Shown piece after piece: positions 1 to 7,750 of a stretch of 35,034 bases of DNA. The stretch is taken from the NCBI RefSeq assembly GCF_001720165.1, contig NZ_MCRI01000026.1, forward strand, positions 1 to 35,034, read 5' to 3'. The first letter of the stretch is position 1. The number at the start of each line of letters is the position of its first letter. Below the pieces are notes generated by a model. It saw only the letters and a list, made by a program, of their open reading frames with translations, did no database searches and was not told the DNA's origin. The position numbers and the translations under genes were made by a program. The stretch comes from Methylophaga muralis. Its GTDB lineage: Bacteria; Pseudomonadota; Gammaproteobacteria; Nitrosococcales; Methylophagaceae.

Positions 1-37
1 CCGTTTTATTTTCTATCCAACTTACTAGGGAGCTTTC

Positions 38-781
38 ATGAAAATCCAAAGCCATTTTGCCGATCTTGATACACCTACCGGTGTGATGCGTACTTATATT
101 CATCGACCTGTTGGCGAAGGCAGCTACCCTGTCATTTTGTTTTATTCTGAAATTTTCCAGCAGACTGGTCCGATTGAGCGTGCTGCCAGATTAATGGCCA
201 GCCATGGTTTCGCGGTATTAGTCCCTGAGGTGTTTCATGAACTGAATCCTATTGGCACAGTATTGGGCTATGACGATGCCGGTCGTGATAAAGGTAATGC
301 CGATAAAGAAAACAAAGATGTTCAAGGCTACGACACGGACAACGAAGCATTAATCAAATTTGCCAAGCAACAATCCTGGTGCAATGGTCAATTTGGCGCG
401 ATGGGATATTGCATTGGTGGTCATCTGGCTTTCCGTGCAGCCCTGCAACCAGAAGTGAAAGGTACCGCCTGTTTTTACGCCACAGATTTACATATCCAGA
501 AAATCCCAAACAAACCGGGTCAACACAGCATGGAACGTCTGGCTGACATCAAAGGCGAGTTGTTGATGATTTGGGGCAAGCAGGATAACCATGTGCCATC
601 AGAAGGCCGTACGTTGATTTACAGCAAATTGAATGAAACGGACATTCCGTTTACCTGGCATGAGTTCAATGCTGAACATGCATTTATGCGTGATGAAGGT
701 GATGGCGGCCGTTATGATGCACAAACTGCACAAATTGGTTATCAGTTAGCGTTGAATTTGTTTAGCAGAACATTACGTTAA
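38..781 (+). CDS. Dienelactone hydrolase family protein
   Basis: A 247-residue soluble alpha/beta hydrolase of the dienelactone hydrolase (carboxymethylenebutenolidase) family, which hydrolyses lactones or esters in the cytoplasm. The nucleophile elbow reads GYCIGGH with Cys125, Asp183 lies in GKQDNHVP and His214 in AEHAF, giving the family's Cys-Asp-His triad. Length is normal for the family. The ATG is preceded by a good ribosome binding site (AGGGAG, 7 bases upstream). There is no signal peptide. It appears monocistronic: a palindromic repeat follows and the next gene is unrelated. The true substrate cannot be read from sequence, since many family members are not involved in chloroaromatic breakdown. 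Confidence 0.9.
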   Translation: MKIQSHFADLDTPTGVMRTYIHRPVGEGSYPVILFYSEIFQQTGPIERAARLMASHGFAVLVPEVFHELNPIGTVLGYDDAGRDKGNADKENKDVQGYDTDNEALIKFAKQQSWCNGQFGAMGYCIGGHLAFRAALQPEVKGTACFYATDLHIQKIPNKPGQHSMERLADIKGELLMIWGKQDNHVPSEGRTLIYSKLNETDIPFTWHEFNAEHAFMRDEGDGGRYDAQTAQIGYQLALNLFSRTLR

Positions 782-793
782 TTTATTGCTGTT

Positions 794-864
794 TCGTCCC
801 CACGCAAGAGCATGGTTACGAAATTCAAAGGCTAAATCTGGCTCCCATGCTATGCGTGGGAGCC
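794..864. repeat. REP-like bipartite palindromic repeat, copy 1
   Basis: The right half is an 11-bp stem at 840-850/854-864 (GGCTCCCATGC / GCGTGGGAGCC, one G-T pair) with a 3-base loop. The left half (CGTCCCCACGCAAGAGCATG, 795-814) is a decayed version of the first stem seen in copy 2 at 1265-1340. The same two-part layout, including the shared CTGGCTCCCATG core, occurs again 470 bases on, so this is a dispersed palindromic element. It may also act as a transcription terminator for the hydrolase gene, though no U tract follows. Confidence 0.65.
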
Positions 865-920
865 TCTTTAAGTGATTCTCACGGTCTCGCAGAAATCACC
901 CAAAACGAACTGTTTATCTA

Positions 921-1256
921 ATGCAAAACACCACTAAATCGGTATATACCCTCTTTAACTGGAATATTCTGATCCTGCCAAGCGATGAAGAAATCTTTGT
1001 CGGTTTGTGCAATCGACCAGAAACAGTACCACCGTTTGCACCACCTGATGCAGCTGATGACCTACTGCCATTTATTTTGCAAAACAGTAGTGCTATCAAA
1101 GAGTTTAATGATAAAACCGGTGTGGGATTTGATAGCGATGGCAGTCGTTATGTATTACTGGGCAACGCTTCCGACCCAACCGGTATGATTCGTTTTAGTG
1201 TCGGGCAGATGATGAAGCCGGATGAGATCCGTTGGAAGTACGAGTTTATTGATTAG
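921..1256 (+). CDS. Small hypothetical protein between two palindromic repeats
   Basis: A 111-residue open frame with ATG start and TAG stop. I do not recognise the family. It is acidic and soluble with no signal peptide or membrane segment; the segment PPFAPPDAADDLLPF is proline-rich. The ribosome binding site is poor (no GGAG-like motif before the ATG), which lowers confidence in the start. Both flanks carry a copy of the same palindromic element, so it is an isolated unit with no operon partner. Amino-acid composition looks like a real protein rather than a random frame, and the overlapping alternative frames are shorter and less protein-like. Confidence 0.5.
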   Translation: MQNTTKSVYTLFNWNILILPSDEEIFVGLCNRPETVPPFAPPDAADDLLPFILQNSSAIKEFNDKTGVGFDSDGSRYVLLGNASDPTGMIRFSVGQMMKPDEIRWKYEFID

Positions 1257-1264
1257 TTCTGTGT

Positions 1265-1340
1265 GTTCCCACGCAGGATCCTGGGAACGAGTTTACTGTA
1301 TTTTTAACTTTCTCTGGCTCCCATGGTCCCCGTGGGAGCC
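1265..1340. repeat. REP-like bipartite palindromic repeat, copy 2
   Basis: Two hairpins in tandem: GTTCCCA (1265-1271) pairs with TGGGAAC (1282-1288), and GGCTCCCA (1316-1323) pairs with TGGGAGCC (1333-1340). Together with 794-864 this forms a pair of related elements flanking the 111-residue gene. The second hairpin lies 7 bases past the stop of the minus-strand motor operon and may terminate it, although no clear U tract is present. Confidence 0.7.
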
Positions 1341-1347
1341 CTACCCT

Positions 1348-2298
1348 CTAGGGCGGTAACGCGATATACGTACCATCATTACGTTTAGTTAATTCTCGCA
1401 TCAGGATGCTATATCTGTCGGTGCTATGAATCGATAAAAAACCGACACCATGAATTCTGGCAAGGCGTCTTCCATCACTGAGTTGTCTGTTCTGTCTGGT
1501 AATCCGGTCAATAACGGCATCATAGGATGAGCCGGTGTAATCATCACCAAATACATAGATTGAAGTGGTGATATTGGGTTTGGCATATTTTCGCAGTGCC
1601 ATTTCAACACCTTCGACAGGACTACTGTTGGATACCACCGCCCAGTTTTCAAACATGCGAATTGCACTGTTTCTAGTAGAAGGTGTGTCGGGCATCCAGC
1701 GGCCATCGTAGCCCGAAATCATTGACGTGCCCATATCATTTAAAATCTGAAAACCTTTTACTTCAGGGTGAATATTCAGCACATTGACTACTTCTCGCGA
1801 CACCCGCGACCAGATCTGTTTCATACTGCCGGAAGTGTCGATAATAAACACCACATAATCACTATCGACTGGAATGCCGCCGACTTCTTCAGACCGTTTA
1901 TCTGTCGGTTTGCGTGGCGTAGGCAAGGCGGCTTGTTTTAACCGTGATTCCACCAAACTCATTCCAGAGATACTTTCTTCCAACGCAGCATTTTGCTGTT
2001 GCAATGCCTTGAGACGGCTTTCTAATGATGATTCTGCTTGAGCAATGGATTGCTGTTCACTGGATAAGGCATCGAGGGTGGAAAGCTCTTGTTGGATTTG
2101 CTGACTGATCTCAGCCACCGAGTTTTCCAGGCCAATCAATGAAGCCAATAAACTGCTGACATCATCGGCACCAGCAATCGACACATCAACATCAGTTTTA
2201 GAAATTAATATCAACATGACTACCGCGCCAAAACCACAGGAAATCACGTCCAGAAAAGACAGACTGAAGATATCCAGGCCTTTTTTACGAAATTTCAT
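1348..2298 (-). CDS. ExbD/MotB-like TM helix fused to VWA domain (second paralogue)
   Basis: A 316-residue inner-membrane protein. Residues 11-33 form a single transmembrane helix with the motif SLSFLDVISCGFGAV; Asp17 sits where MotB and ExbD carry the ion-binding aspartate. A coiled coil (about 50-120, Gln/Glu/Ser/Leu-rich) leads to a VWA domain from about 147 with MIDAS start DTSGS (Asp154, Ser156, Ser158). The later MIDAS positions are less canonical than in the neighbouring paralogue (a GDDYTG segment supplies the acidic residue). An N-in topology puts coiled coil and VWA in the periplasm, by analogy with MotB. The ATG overlaps the upstream stop (ATGA), so it is translationally coupled and last in the operon. 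The TM motif pairing with an ExbB-type gene is seen; a motor role is inferred. Confidence 0.85.
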   Translation of the reverse strand: MKFRKKGLDIFSLSFLDVISCGFGAVVMLILISKTDVDVSIAGADDVSSLLASLIGLENSVAEISQQIQQELSTLDALSSEQQSIAQAESSLESRLKALQQQNAALEESISGMSLVESRLKQAALPTPRKPTDKRSEEVGGIPVDSDYVVFIIDTSGSMKQIWSRVSREVVNVLNIHPEVKGFQILNDMGTSMISGYDGRWMPDTPSTRNSAIRMFENWAVVSNSSPVEGVEMALRKYAKPNITTSIYVFGDDYTGSSYDAVIDRITRQNRQLSDGRRLARIHGVGFLSIHSTDRYSILMRELTKRNDGTYIALPP

Positions 2299-3365
2299 GG
2301 CCAGTTACTCGCCGGACTTATCAGCAATCCGCCGGTAGTGGCAGCCCAAACCCAGTATTGATTGACCGCATCAGGATCACCTTCCAACGGCAGCATAATC
2401 ACATCAACCTGCATTCCCCGCTTGCCACTTTCATTAATGGTTTGCTGAAACAGTTTCACCCGACATTCGCCGGAAATCGTTTGGGCATTACCGGTCAGCG
2501 AACTGCAACTGGAAAAGGGATTCAGGCTGCGATATTGCGATTCGCCTTTGGTAGGCAGTCCATCGGTAATGACATATAGATTGGAGGGCGAAAACTGATT
2601 AACCGTATTCAAGCCTTTTTGAAGATTGGTGGCACCCTCAGGAACCACACTATTCAAGTCACGCAATATCGACGTTGCCGTTTGTGGTGAGCTGGCTTTT
2701 TGCCAGCCTTTTTGATCACCTAAAACCCTGGCGTCCTCGCTAAAAGCAACCACTACCACTTCACTGTTTTCCGGTAAGCGTGCTAATAACCATTGCACCA
2801 CATTTTTAGTTCTCAGCCATTTAGCAGCGTTCTGTTTATTCTGCTGCGAACTGCTTTTGGTACGGATAATATCAATCAGTTTTTCATTGGTCATCGAAGC
2901 ACTGGTATCAACCAGAATGGCAATTTTCGGGCCTTCAACCTTAAGGCCCAGCAGGTAGTTTTCTTCATTTATTCGGGGCGCTTCAACCAGATCGGCCTGT
3001 TGTTTGGGTATTTCAATCGAGGTAATGCTGGATTTAAGTTCTTCTAATGCACTCTCTGAGCGTTGTACCTCTTCACTCTGACTGGCCAGTGAGGATTGCT
3101 TTTCATCCAGTTGTTTTTTTAATGCCTGATAACGGGCATTTTCGCTGCTGAGTTGTTGGCGGATCTGTTCCAGTGTTGATCCAGCATCATCTCTGGCCTG
3201 CTCCAACTGACTAATGTCTTGCTTGAGATTATCAATTTCAACCGGTGTTTCATCAATTTTTTGCTTGACCAACATAAACACCAGAATTACCGCGCCGAGG
3301 CCACAAGACATGATATCCAGAAATGCCAGACTGGAACCTTCGGCTTTTTTACGACGGTAGGCCAT
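2295..3365 (-). CDS. ExbD/MotB-like TM helix fused to VWA domain (first paralogue)
   Basis: A 356-residue protein with the same plan as its downstream paralogue. It has a basic N-terminus, a TM helix at 13-33 reading SLAFLDIMSCGLGAV with Asp17, a long coiled coil (about 42-115), then a VWA domain from about 146. MIDAS residues are clear: DTSAS (Asp153, Ser155, Ser157), Thr in EGATNL and Asp in ITDGLPTKGE, so metal-dependent ligand binding is likely. The intramembrane Asp is in the same place as in the paralogue, implying duplication with the same role in the ion channel. It starts 6 bases after the ExbB-type gene's stop. VWA domains normally bind protein ligands; here one would expect an envelope partner, perhaps one of the upstream operon products. 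Confidence 0.87.
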   Translation of the reverse strand: MAYRRKKAEGSSLAFLDIMSCGLGAVILVFMLVKQKIDETPVEIDNLKQDISQLEQARDDAGSTLEQIRQQLSSENARYQALKKQLDEKQSSLASQSEEVQRSESALEELKSSITSIEIPKQQADLVEAPRINEENYLLGLKVEGPKIAILVDTSASMTNEKLIDIIRTKSSSQQNKQNAAKWLRTKNVVQWLLARLPENSEVVVVAFSEDARVLGDQKGWQKASSPQTATSILRDLNSVVPEGATNLQKGLNTVNQFSPSNLYVITDGLPTKGESQYRSLNPFSSCSSLTGNAQTISGECRVKLFQQTINESGKRGMQVDVIMLPLEGDPDAVNQYWVWAATTGGLLISPASNWP

Positions 3366-3371
3366 TAGGTG

Positions 3372-4160
3372 TTAGCGAATACGTCTCAGCAGGAATTTGT
3401 CGCAATAGCTTTGCGTATCAACAATCTGACTGTCCTGCATACGTTGCAACTGATGAAACAAAAACATCAGAAAGATACTGATAAGTAAGGCCACTAATGT
3501 CGAATTAAATGCCAACCCCAGACTGTCAGTCATGCCTGAGATATCCCCTGCTAGCGCCTTGTCAGCTTGAGAAAGCGCCTGACCGATACCTCGCACCGTA
3601 CCGATAAAACCGATAGAGGGAATGGCCCAGATCAAATAACGAATCATGGTGTTTTCAGAATCTTGCTTGACGGCCAATGCTTCCAGATTACTTTCAATCG
3701 CATCCGACAGGTTTTGCACATTGTTGGTTGAGCTGTAACGCCACAACGATGAACGCAGCGTCTGCACCAAAGGTGATGACATGCAATCCTGCGGGATCTC
3801 GGTATCCAGTCGATGAATGATGCGGTTTACATCAAGCTCTTTATGGCCTGTGTGAGCAACTTCCTCTTCATCACCGCTTTTTGGATCTTCAATCAAATCG
3901 ACGCTGTACAGATATTTGGTTTTCAGAATCTCACGATAAGAGCTGGCAATGAGAAAACAGCCCCACATCATTAATATAAAACAGATTTCCTGCTCGTAAT
4001 CTTTGATGATTACCACAATATTACGAGGCGAAGACTGTTGCTGTTGCAAGGCTAAATCAATTAATTGGGCTGCTTCAGGCCGGATATAACCGATATACAT
4101 CATATGCACCAAAATGATCGACACGATCAATGCGGCAAAGCTTTTCATCAAGTCACTCAT
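3372..4160 (-). CDS. MotA/TolQ/ExbB-family proton channel subunit
   Basis: A 262-residue inner-membrane protein with four predicted membrane segments (about 8-26, 57-73, 173-193, 214-236) and a cytoplasmic loop between the second and third. The family core is well kept: IPSIGFIGTVRGIGQAL in the third segment and GMTDSLGLAFNSTLVALLIS leading into the fourth, matching the TolQ/ExbB/MotA pore-lining helices. Family knowledge: such proteins form pentamers around two single-helix B subunits and convert ion flow into rotation or force. Here the only B-type partners are the two VWA proteins directly downstream (6-base gap). It is not TolQ or ExbB of the usual Tol-Pal or TonB systems, because no TolR/ExbD, TolA or TonB gene is adjacent. 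Confidence 0.9.
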   Translation of the reverse strand: MSDLMKSFAALIVSIILVHMMYIGYIRPEAAQLIDLALQQQQSSPRNIVVIIKDYEQEICFILMMWGCFLIASSYREILKTKYLYSVDLIEDPKSGDEEEVAHTGHKELDVNRIIHRLDTEIPQDCMSSPLVQTLRSSLWRYSSTNNVQNLSDAIESNLEALAVKQDSENTMIRYLIWAIPSIGFIGTVRGIGQALSQADKALAGDISGMTDSLGLAFNSTLVALLISIFLMFLFHQLQRMQDSQIVDTQSYCDKFLLRRIR

Positions 4161-4162
4161 TA

Positions 4163-4306
4163 TTAAATGTCCACCGGGAAGGAAACGGGAGAGTTGAGGC
4201 TGATCACCGACTTACCGCCGGCCCAGGCGTTATGAATCATCAATGACAGGACCACAACCAGCAGGAGCGAGCCGCCAATCAATAACGCTTTTTTTAAACT
4301 AATCAT
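4163..4306 (-). CDS. 47-residue single-pass membrane protein
   Basis: A short gene in the motor operon. Its ATG overlaps the stop of the PEGA/FGE-like gene (TAATG) and its TAA is 2 bases before the ATG of the ExbB-type gene, so it fits the operon with no spare sequence. The product starts MISLKK, has a hydrophobic helix over about residues 7-24, then a short polar tail of about 20 residues ending PVSFPVDI that would lie in the periplasm. A GGAGGA ribosome binding site within the upstream gene's end lies 8-9 bases before the ATG. Function unknown; small single-pass proteins often act as assembly factors or accessory subunits of membrane complexes. An uncleaved signal anchor is more likely than a secreted peptide, although AWA-GG could be a cleavage site. 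Confidence 0.7.
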   Translation of the reverse strand: MISLKKALLIGGSLLLVVVLSLMIHNAWAGGKSVISLNSPVSFPVDI

Positions 4307-6312
4307 TATTCATTTCCTCCATTCAGAAAACGCCCGACTCTGAAACCAAGCGTATCACGGCCCTGCTCGGCACCGTCTCGGTATGATGCTCTTAATTCAC
4401 TTAGCGAACCTGAACGCCAGTTTGCACCTTTTACGACGCGCATGCTGAGTGTCGAGCTATCAAGCGTATGTGGATAAACAGTATCCGGTTTGGGTGCCGT
4501 TAGTGAATAACTGTCATGCGTCCATTCACTGACATTACCGCCTAAATCATAAAGCCCGGACTTTTCGCGGCTAAAACTTTTCACCGGAGCGATTCCGGCA
4601 AAACCATCATAATATCTGGGAACATAAAGGCTGACACTGCCTTTGGCAGCTTCATCGGCGATATTTACAGCCTTGGTTGGAATTACCCGTTCATTACCCC
4701 AGACAAACAAAGTCTGCTCAGGCTTACCGGCCTTGCGGGCCAGCCATTCCCACTCGGCTTCCATTAATAATCGGTAACCATCGGCATTCAGATTAATACG
4801 ATTTAACTGATTTCCCTGCACATCATAAACCGGGGTTAAACCTTCCTGCTCACTTAGCCAGTTAGAGAATTTGACCGCTTCCAGCCAGCTCACATTGGTG
4901 ACGGGTAATTGAGGATCGCCGGATTTACTGCTGTCAAACTTCTGATATTCTGTATTGGTGACTTCATTTGTGCCGGCATAAAACGGTCGATTGAGTCGGA
5001 CCTGTTTTAAAAACTCATTGGCACGCTGTCCCGGCTCATCTCGCCCTGCTCCCATTTTGATAATGTCATTGGGGGAAAATAAAGCCATTTCACCACCGGC
5101 TTTGTTTTTATAAAGTCTGGGGGCTTCAGCCTTTTTGGCTTGAGCTTCAGGAATCAACGTAAAAGACAGTTTCTGCGCTTCTGCAGCAGATGGTGTGATG
5201 GATTTTGCGACCGTTCGATAACCATTCAGGCTCAGCTGAATATCGTGAGAAACAGCCTGTAAATCCAATTCGATCGGCGTGTTACCCATGGGTTTGCCAT
5301 CCACCGTGACCGTGGCAGATGGTGCCGAGAGCACTTCTACCTTGCCCATTTCAGGTTGTAATGTGATATCGAAACTGCGTTTTTCATTAGTCGACAAAGT
5401 GAAGGTTTCGCTCTGGCTAAAAAATCCTGGCTTGGCATAGGTCAGCCGGTATGATTTACCGGCTTCAACAGAGATAAGTTGTGCGTTTTCAATTCGTAAA
5501 CCGTTTAATGTCAGCTGACCACCAGAGGGTTTAAGGTTTAAACGCACACCCGCCGTTTCCGGTGATAAACGATAATTTCTCTCTAACTCGGGTTTACTGT
5601 TTTTTATCTCAATGGTTTCTTCGGTGGTTTCATATTTTGCCAGTGACACTTTGACAGAATGCAAACCACCTTGCAGCGGCAAGGTCAGTGGTGTTTTACC
5701 CACCTCAGCTTCATCAATGGTCACTAATGCTCCACTTGGAACCGAGTTCACCGTTAGCTCGCCTTGCAAAGGTTGCAATTCCACATCCTGAGCCACCGTC
5801 TCACCGCGACTGAGTGATAAATCGATGGTCATTGTTTGATAGTGAGGATGCTGGACCTTGAGCTGATGCTCTCCGGCAGGCAGCTCATATTCCAGAATAT
5901 CGGCCACTGCCACAATTTGCTCATCCATCAACCAGGCGGTTTGATTATCTTCCAGCGAGGTTGAAAGCACGATCTTGGCCGGTAATGGCGTGAGCATAAT
6001 GCGCAGGACTTTCCCCGAATCAGTCTGCTCAATCGTTTGCTGATGCGGATAAAAACCGTCTGCGATGACTTCGATTTCAGTACTCTCGGCAAGTGAATAG
6101 ACTGAACCAAACATCACCATCGCCAGCCAGGAATCCGCATTAATCGATACGTCAGTTGCATCATCCGGCTTCACCTCAATGCGTGTGCCGCGTGAAGCAA
6201 AGATAATCGTTACTATCACCAGAAAAACCAAAGCAAAGGTGGTCAGCAACCACAGATACATTCTGTGTTGGCGTTTTCTGGCAAGCTCCAGCTGCTGGTT
6301 AAATTGGCTCAT
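4306..6312 (-). CDS. Inner-membrane-anchored PEGA-repeat protein with FGE/sulfatase-modifying-factor-like domain
   Basis: About 668 residues from the chosen ATG at 6312 (a TTG three codons earlier is possible). It has a short cytoplasmic N-terminus, a TM helix at about 21-42, several PEGA-type beta modules (e.g. SVPSGALVTIDEAEVGKTPL and SAPSATVTVDGKPMGNTPIEL), then a C-terminal FGE-sulfatase (SUMF1) fold from about 400. That fold is shown by NEVTNTEYQKF, PVTNVSWLEAVKFSNWL, EAEWEWLARK, GLYDLGGNVSEW and VVKGANW...GFRVGRF. I see no cysteine in the whole protein, so the copper/cysteine chemistry of true formylglycine-generating enzymes is not possible and a binding or structural role is likely. 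PEGA domains are often linked to surface or envelope proteins. Overlap with the upstream gene is 14 bases. The same fold class occurs in GldK/GldJ of the Bacteroidetes gliding motor; any link is inference. Confidence 0.85.
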   Translation of the reverse strand: MSQFNQQLELARKRQHRMYLWLLTTFALVFLVIVTIIFASRGTRIEVKPDDATDVSINADSWLAMVMFGSVYSLAESTEIEVIADGFYPHQQTIEQTDSGKVLRIMLTPLPAKIVLSTSLEDNQTAWLMDEQIVAVADILEYELPAGEHQLKVQHPHYQTMTIDLSLSRGETVAQDVELQPLQGELTVNSVPSGALVTIDEAEVGKTPLTLPLQGGLHSVKVSLAKYETTEETIEIKNSKPELERNYRLSPETAGVRLNLKPSGGQLTLNGLRIENAQLISVEAGKSYRLTYAKPGFFSQSETFTLSTNEKRSFDITLQPEMGKVEVLSAPSATVTVDGKPMGNTPIELDLQAVSHDIQLSLNGYRTVAKSITPSAAEAQKLSFTLIPEAQAKKAEAPRLYKNKAGGEMALFSPNDIIKMGAGRDEPGQRANEFLKQVRLNRPFYAGTNEVTNTEYQKFDSSKSGDPQLPVTNVSWLEAVKFSNWLSEQEGLTPVYDVQGNQLNRINLNADGYRLLMEAEWEWLARKAGKPEQTLFVWGNERVIPTKAVNIADEAAKGSVSLYVPRYYDGFAGIAPVKSFSREKSGLYDLGGNVSEWTHDSYSLTAPKPDTVYPHTLDSSTLSMRVVKGANWRSGSLSELRASYRDGAEQGRDTLGFRVGRFLNGGNE

Positions 6313-7741
6313 CGCAAACAATTCGTAAACTGTAACTATTCAGATCGTATGGAATCGTGACCTCAACCAGCTTGGATTTGAAGCCTTGGCGTTTACCTTC
6401 AAAGGTATATTGGCCAGGTTTCAACTGAATCACCTTTGAATCAGTCACGCCGACATTGCCAACACCACGCACCAGAATATGGGTTTGATTATCTGAACGC
6501 ACTTCCACCGGAATTGTTCGGTTAACTGCAGTTAACAAGTTCTCCAGTTCTCGACTTTTAGTAGTGAGCGAAGCACTTTGGTTACGATATTTTGTGGCTT
6601 CATTTATTGCAGCTCGGGCCGGATCAGCCAGCTCAGGGTTTGATAGTCGGTAAGGTGTCTTGAGGTAGTCATCAATCTTATTTCTCAGTGACAAAATAGT
6701 ATTTGCCATTGCCAATTTGTCTGTTGCCGCTTGGTTATTGGGATTTTCCTTGATAACTTGCTCAAGGTTAGTTTTAACCGCTTGCCAGTCGTCTCTTGAT
6801 TCGGCTTGTGCTGCATTTGCCAGAGATGTCTGAACCCGCTGATTTTTTTCGTATTGCTGTATCGCTGAATTAACATCACCAATCTCGGAACGATTGGGGT
6901 GAATATTTCTTGCCTGACTCAGTGCGGTTTTAGCAGCTTCAATTCGGCCGTTTTCGATTGCATTGTAGGATTGAGCGATAAGCGATTGAAACCGCTGATT
7001 ATTAAGTGTTGACTGTAATGTTTGAGCACGTTGTTTTAGGGCTTCTCTTTCCGGTGTCAGTTTTAACAGCTCGTTGATTAACGTCAGTTCGGTTTGCAGA
7101 TCATTCTCCACTTTCGCAACATTGATTTGCTCAACTAACGACGCAATTTCAGGTAACTGCTCGATTCTATCCGCCAGTTCAGTTGCTTGCTGAGAAGTGG
7201 TATCCAACATTAACGCTTTAGAAATTGCCAATTTTGCCAGCTGGTATTGATTGTCATCAAAAGCCTGCTGGGCATCCTGCATGGCCGTTTGAAATTGATC
7301 CTGGCTATCGGTGATTGTCGTTTCAGCAAGCTTAATAAGCTCATCTAAGGTGGTGCTTGCTTGAGCATATTTCGCTTCACCAAACTGTTTAATAGCCGCT
7401 GTTTCAGTGGTTTTCAAACGTTCGGCAAGAGCATTATCCCATTGCTGCAGATCAATCTTGTTCAGCTCAGGTTTGAGCGTGTTTTCATAATGTGCATAGG
7501 CTTCAAGATAGGCTTGGCGCAGCGATGCATTATCTTGTGGACCATCCGATAAGGCTGGGCGTTCAACACTTTCTACTTCCTGCTGTGGCTCGGCTGCGCT
7601 GGTTGTTTTAGTGGTTTTTGGCATCGAAGCCCAAACAATTAACAGCACACACAACACACTGAGCAGCAAAATGATAATCAGTGTTTGGAAGAATAGCTTG
7701 CGTTTGGCGAGTTTGGCTTCAGCGATTTTCTGCGTGATCAT
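6299..7741 (-). CDS. Inner-membrane-anchored helical-repeat protein with C-terminal PEGA-like module
   Basis: 480 residues: a basic cytoplasmic start, a strong TM helix at about 16-40, an acidic/Glu-rich linker, then about 320 residues of alpha-helical repeats rich in Ala, Gln, Leu and Asn. These look TPR-like (for example QFQTAMQDAQQAFDDNQYQL and ENPNNQAATDKLAMANTIL). The last 70 residues look like a PEGA-type beta module (VIQLKPGQYTFEGKRQGFKS). By topology the bulk is periplasmic. It starts 9 bases after the lipoprotein gene and overlaps the next gene by 14 bases. No enzymatic motif is visible. A scaffold role between the inner-membrane channel and outer-envelope components is plausible but inferred. 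Confidence 0.82.
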   Translation of the reverse strand: MITQKIAEAKLAKRKLFFQTLIIILLLSVLCVLLIVWASMPKTTKTTSAAEPQQEVESVERPALSDGPQDNASLRQAYLEAYAHYENTLKPELNKIDLQQWDNALAERLKTTETAAIKQFGEAKYAQASTTLDELIKLAETTITDSQDQFQTAMQDAQQAFDDNQYQLAKLAISKALMLDTTSQQATELADRIEQLPEIASLVEQINVAKVENDLQTELTLINELLKLTPEREALKQRAQTLQSTLNNQRFQSLIAQSYNAIENGRIEAAKTALSQARNIHPNRSEIGDVNSAIQQYEKNQRVQTSLANAAQAESRDDWQAVKTNLEQVIKENPNNQAATDKLAMANTILSLRNKIDDYLKTPYRLSNPELADPARAAINEATKYRNQSASLTTKSRELENLLTAVNRTIPVEVRSDNQTHILVRGVGNVGVTDSKVIQLKPGQYTFEGKRQGFKSKLVEVTIPYDLNSYSLRIVCDEPI

Positions 7742-7750
7742 ACTTATCTC

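Noticed and set aside
4306-6312. Active formylglycine-generating enzyme
   Set aside because: No cysteine anywhere in the protein and no sulfatase gene nearby.
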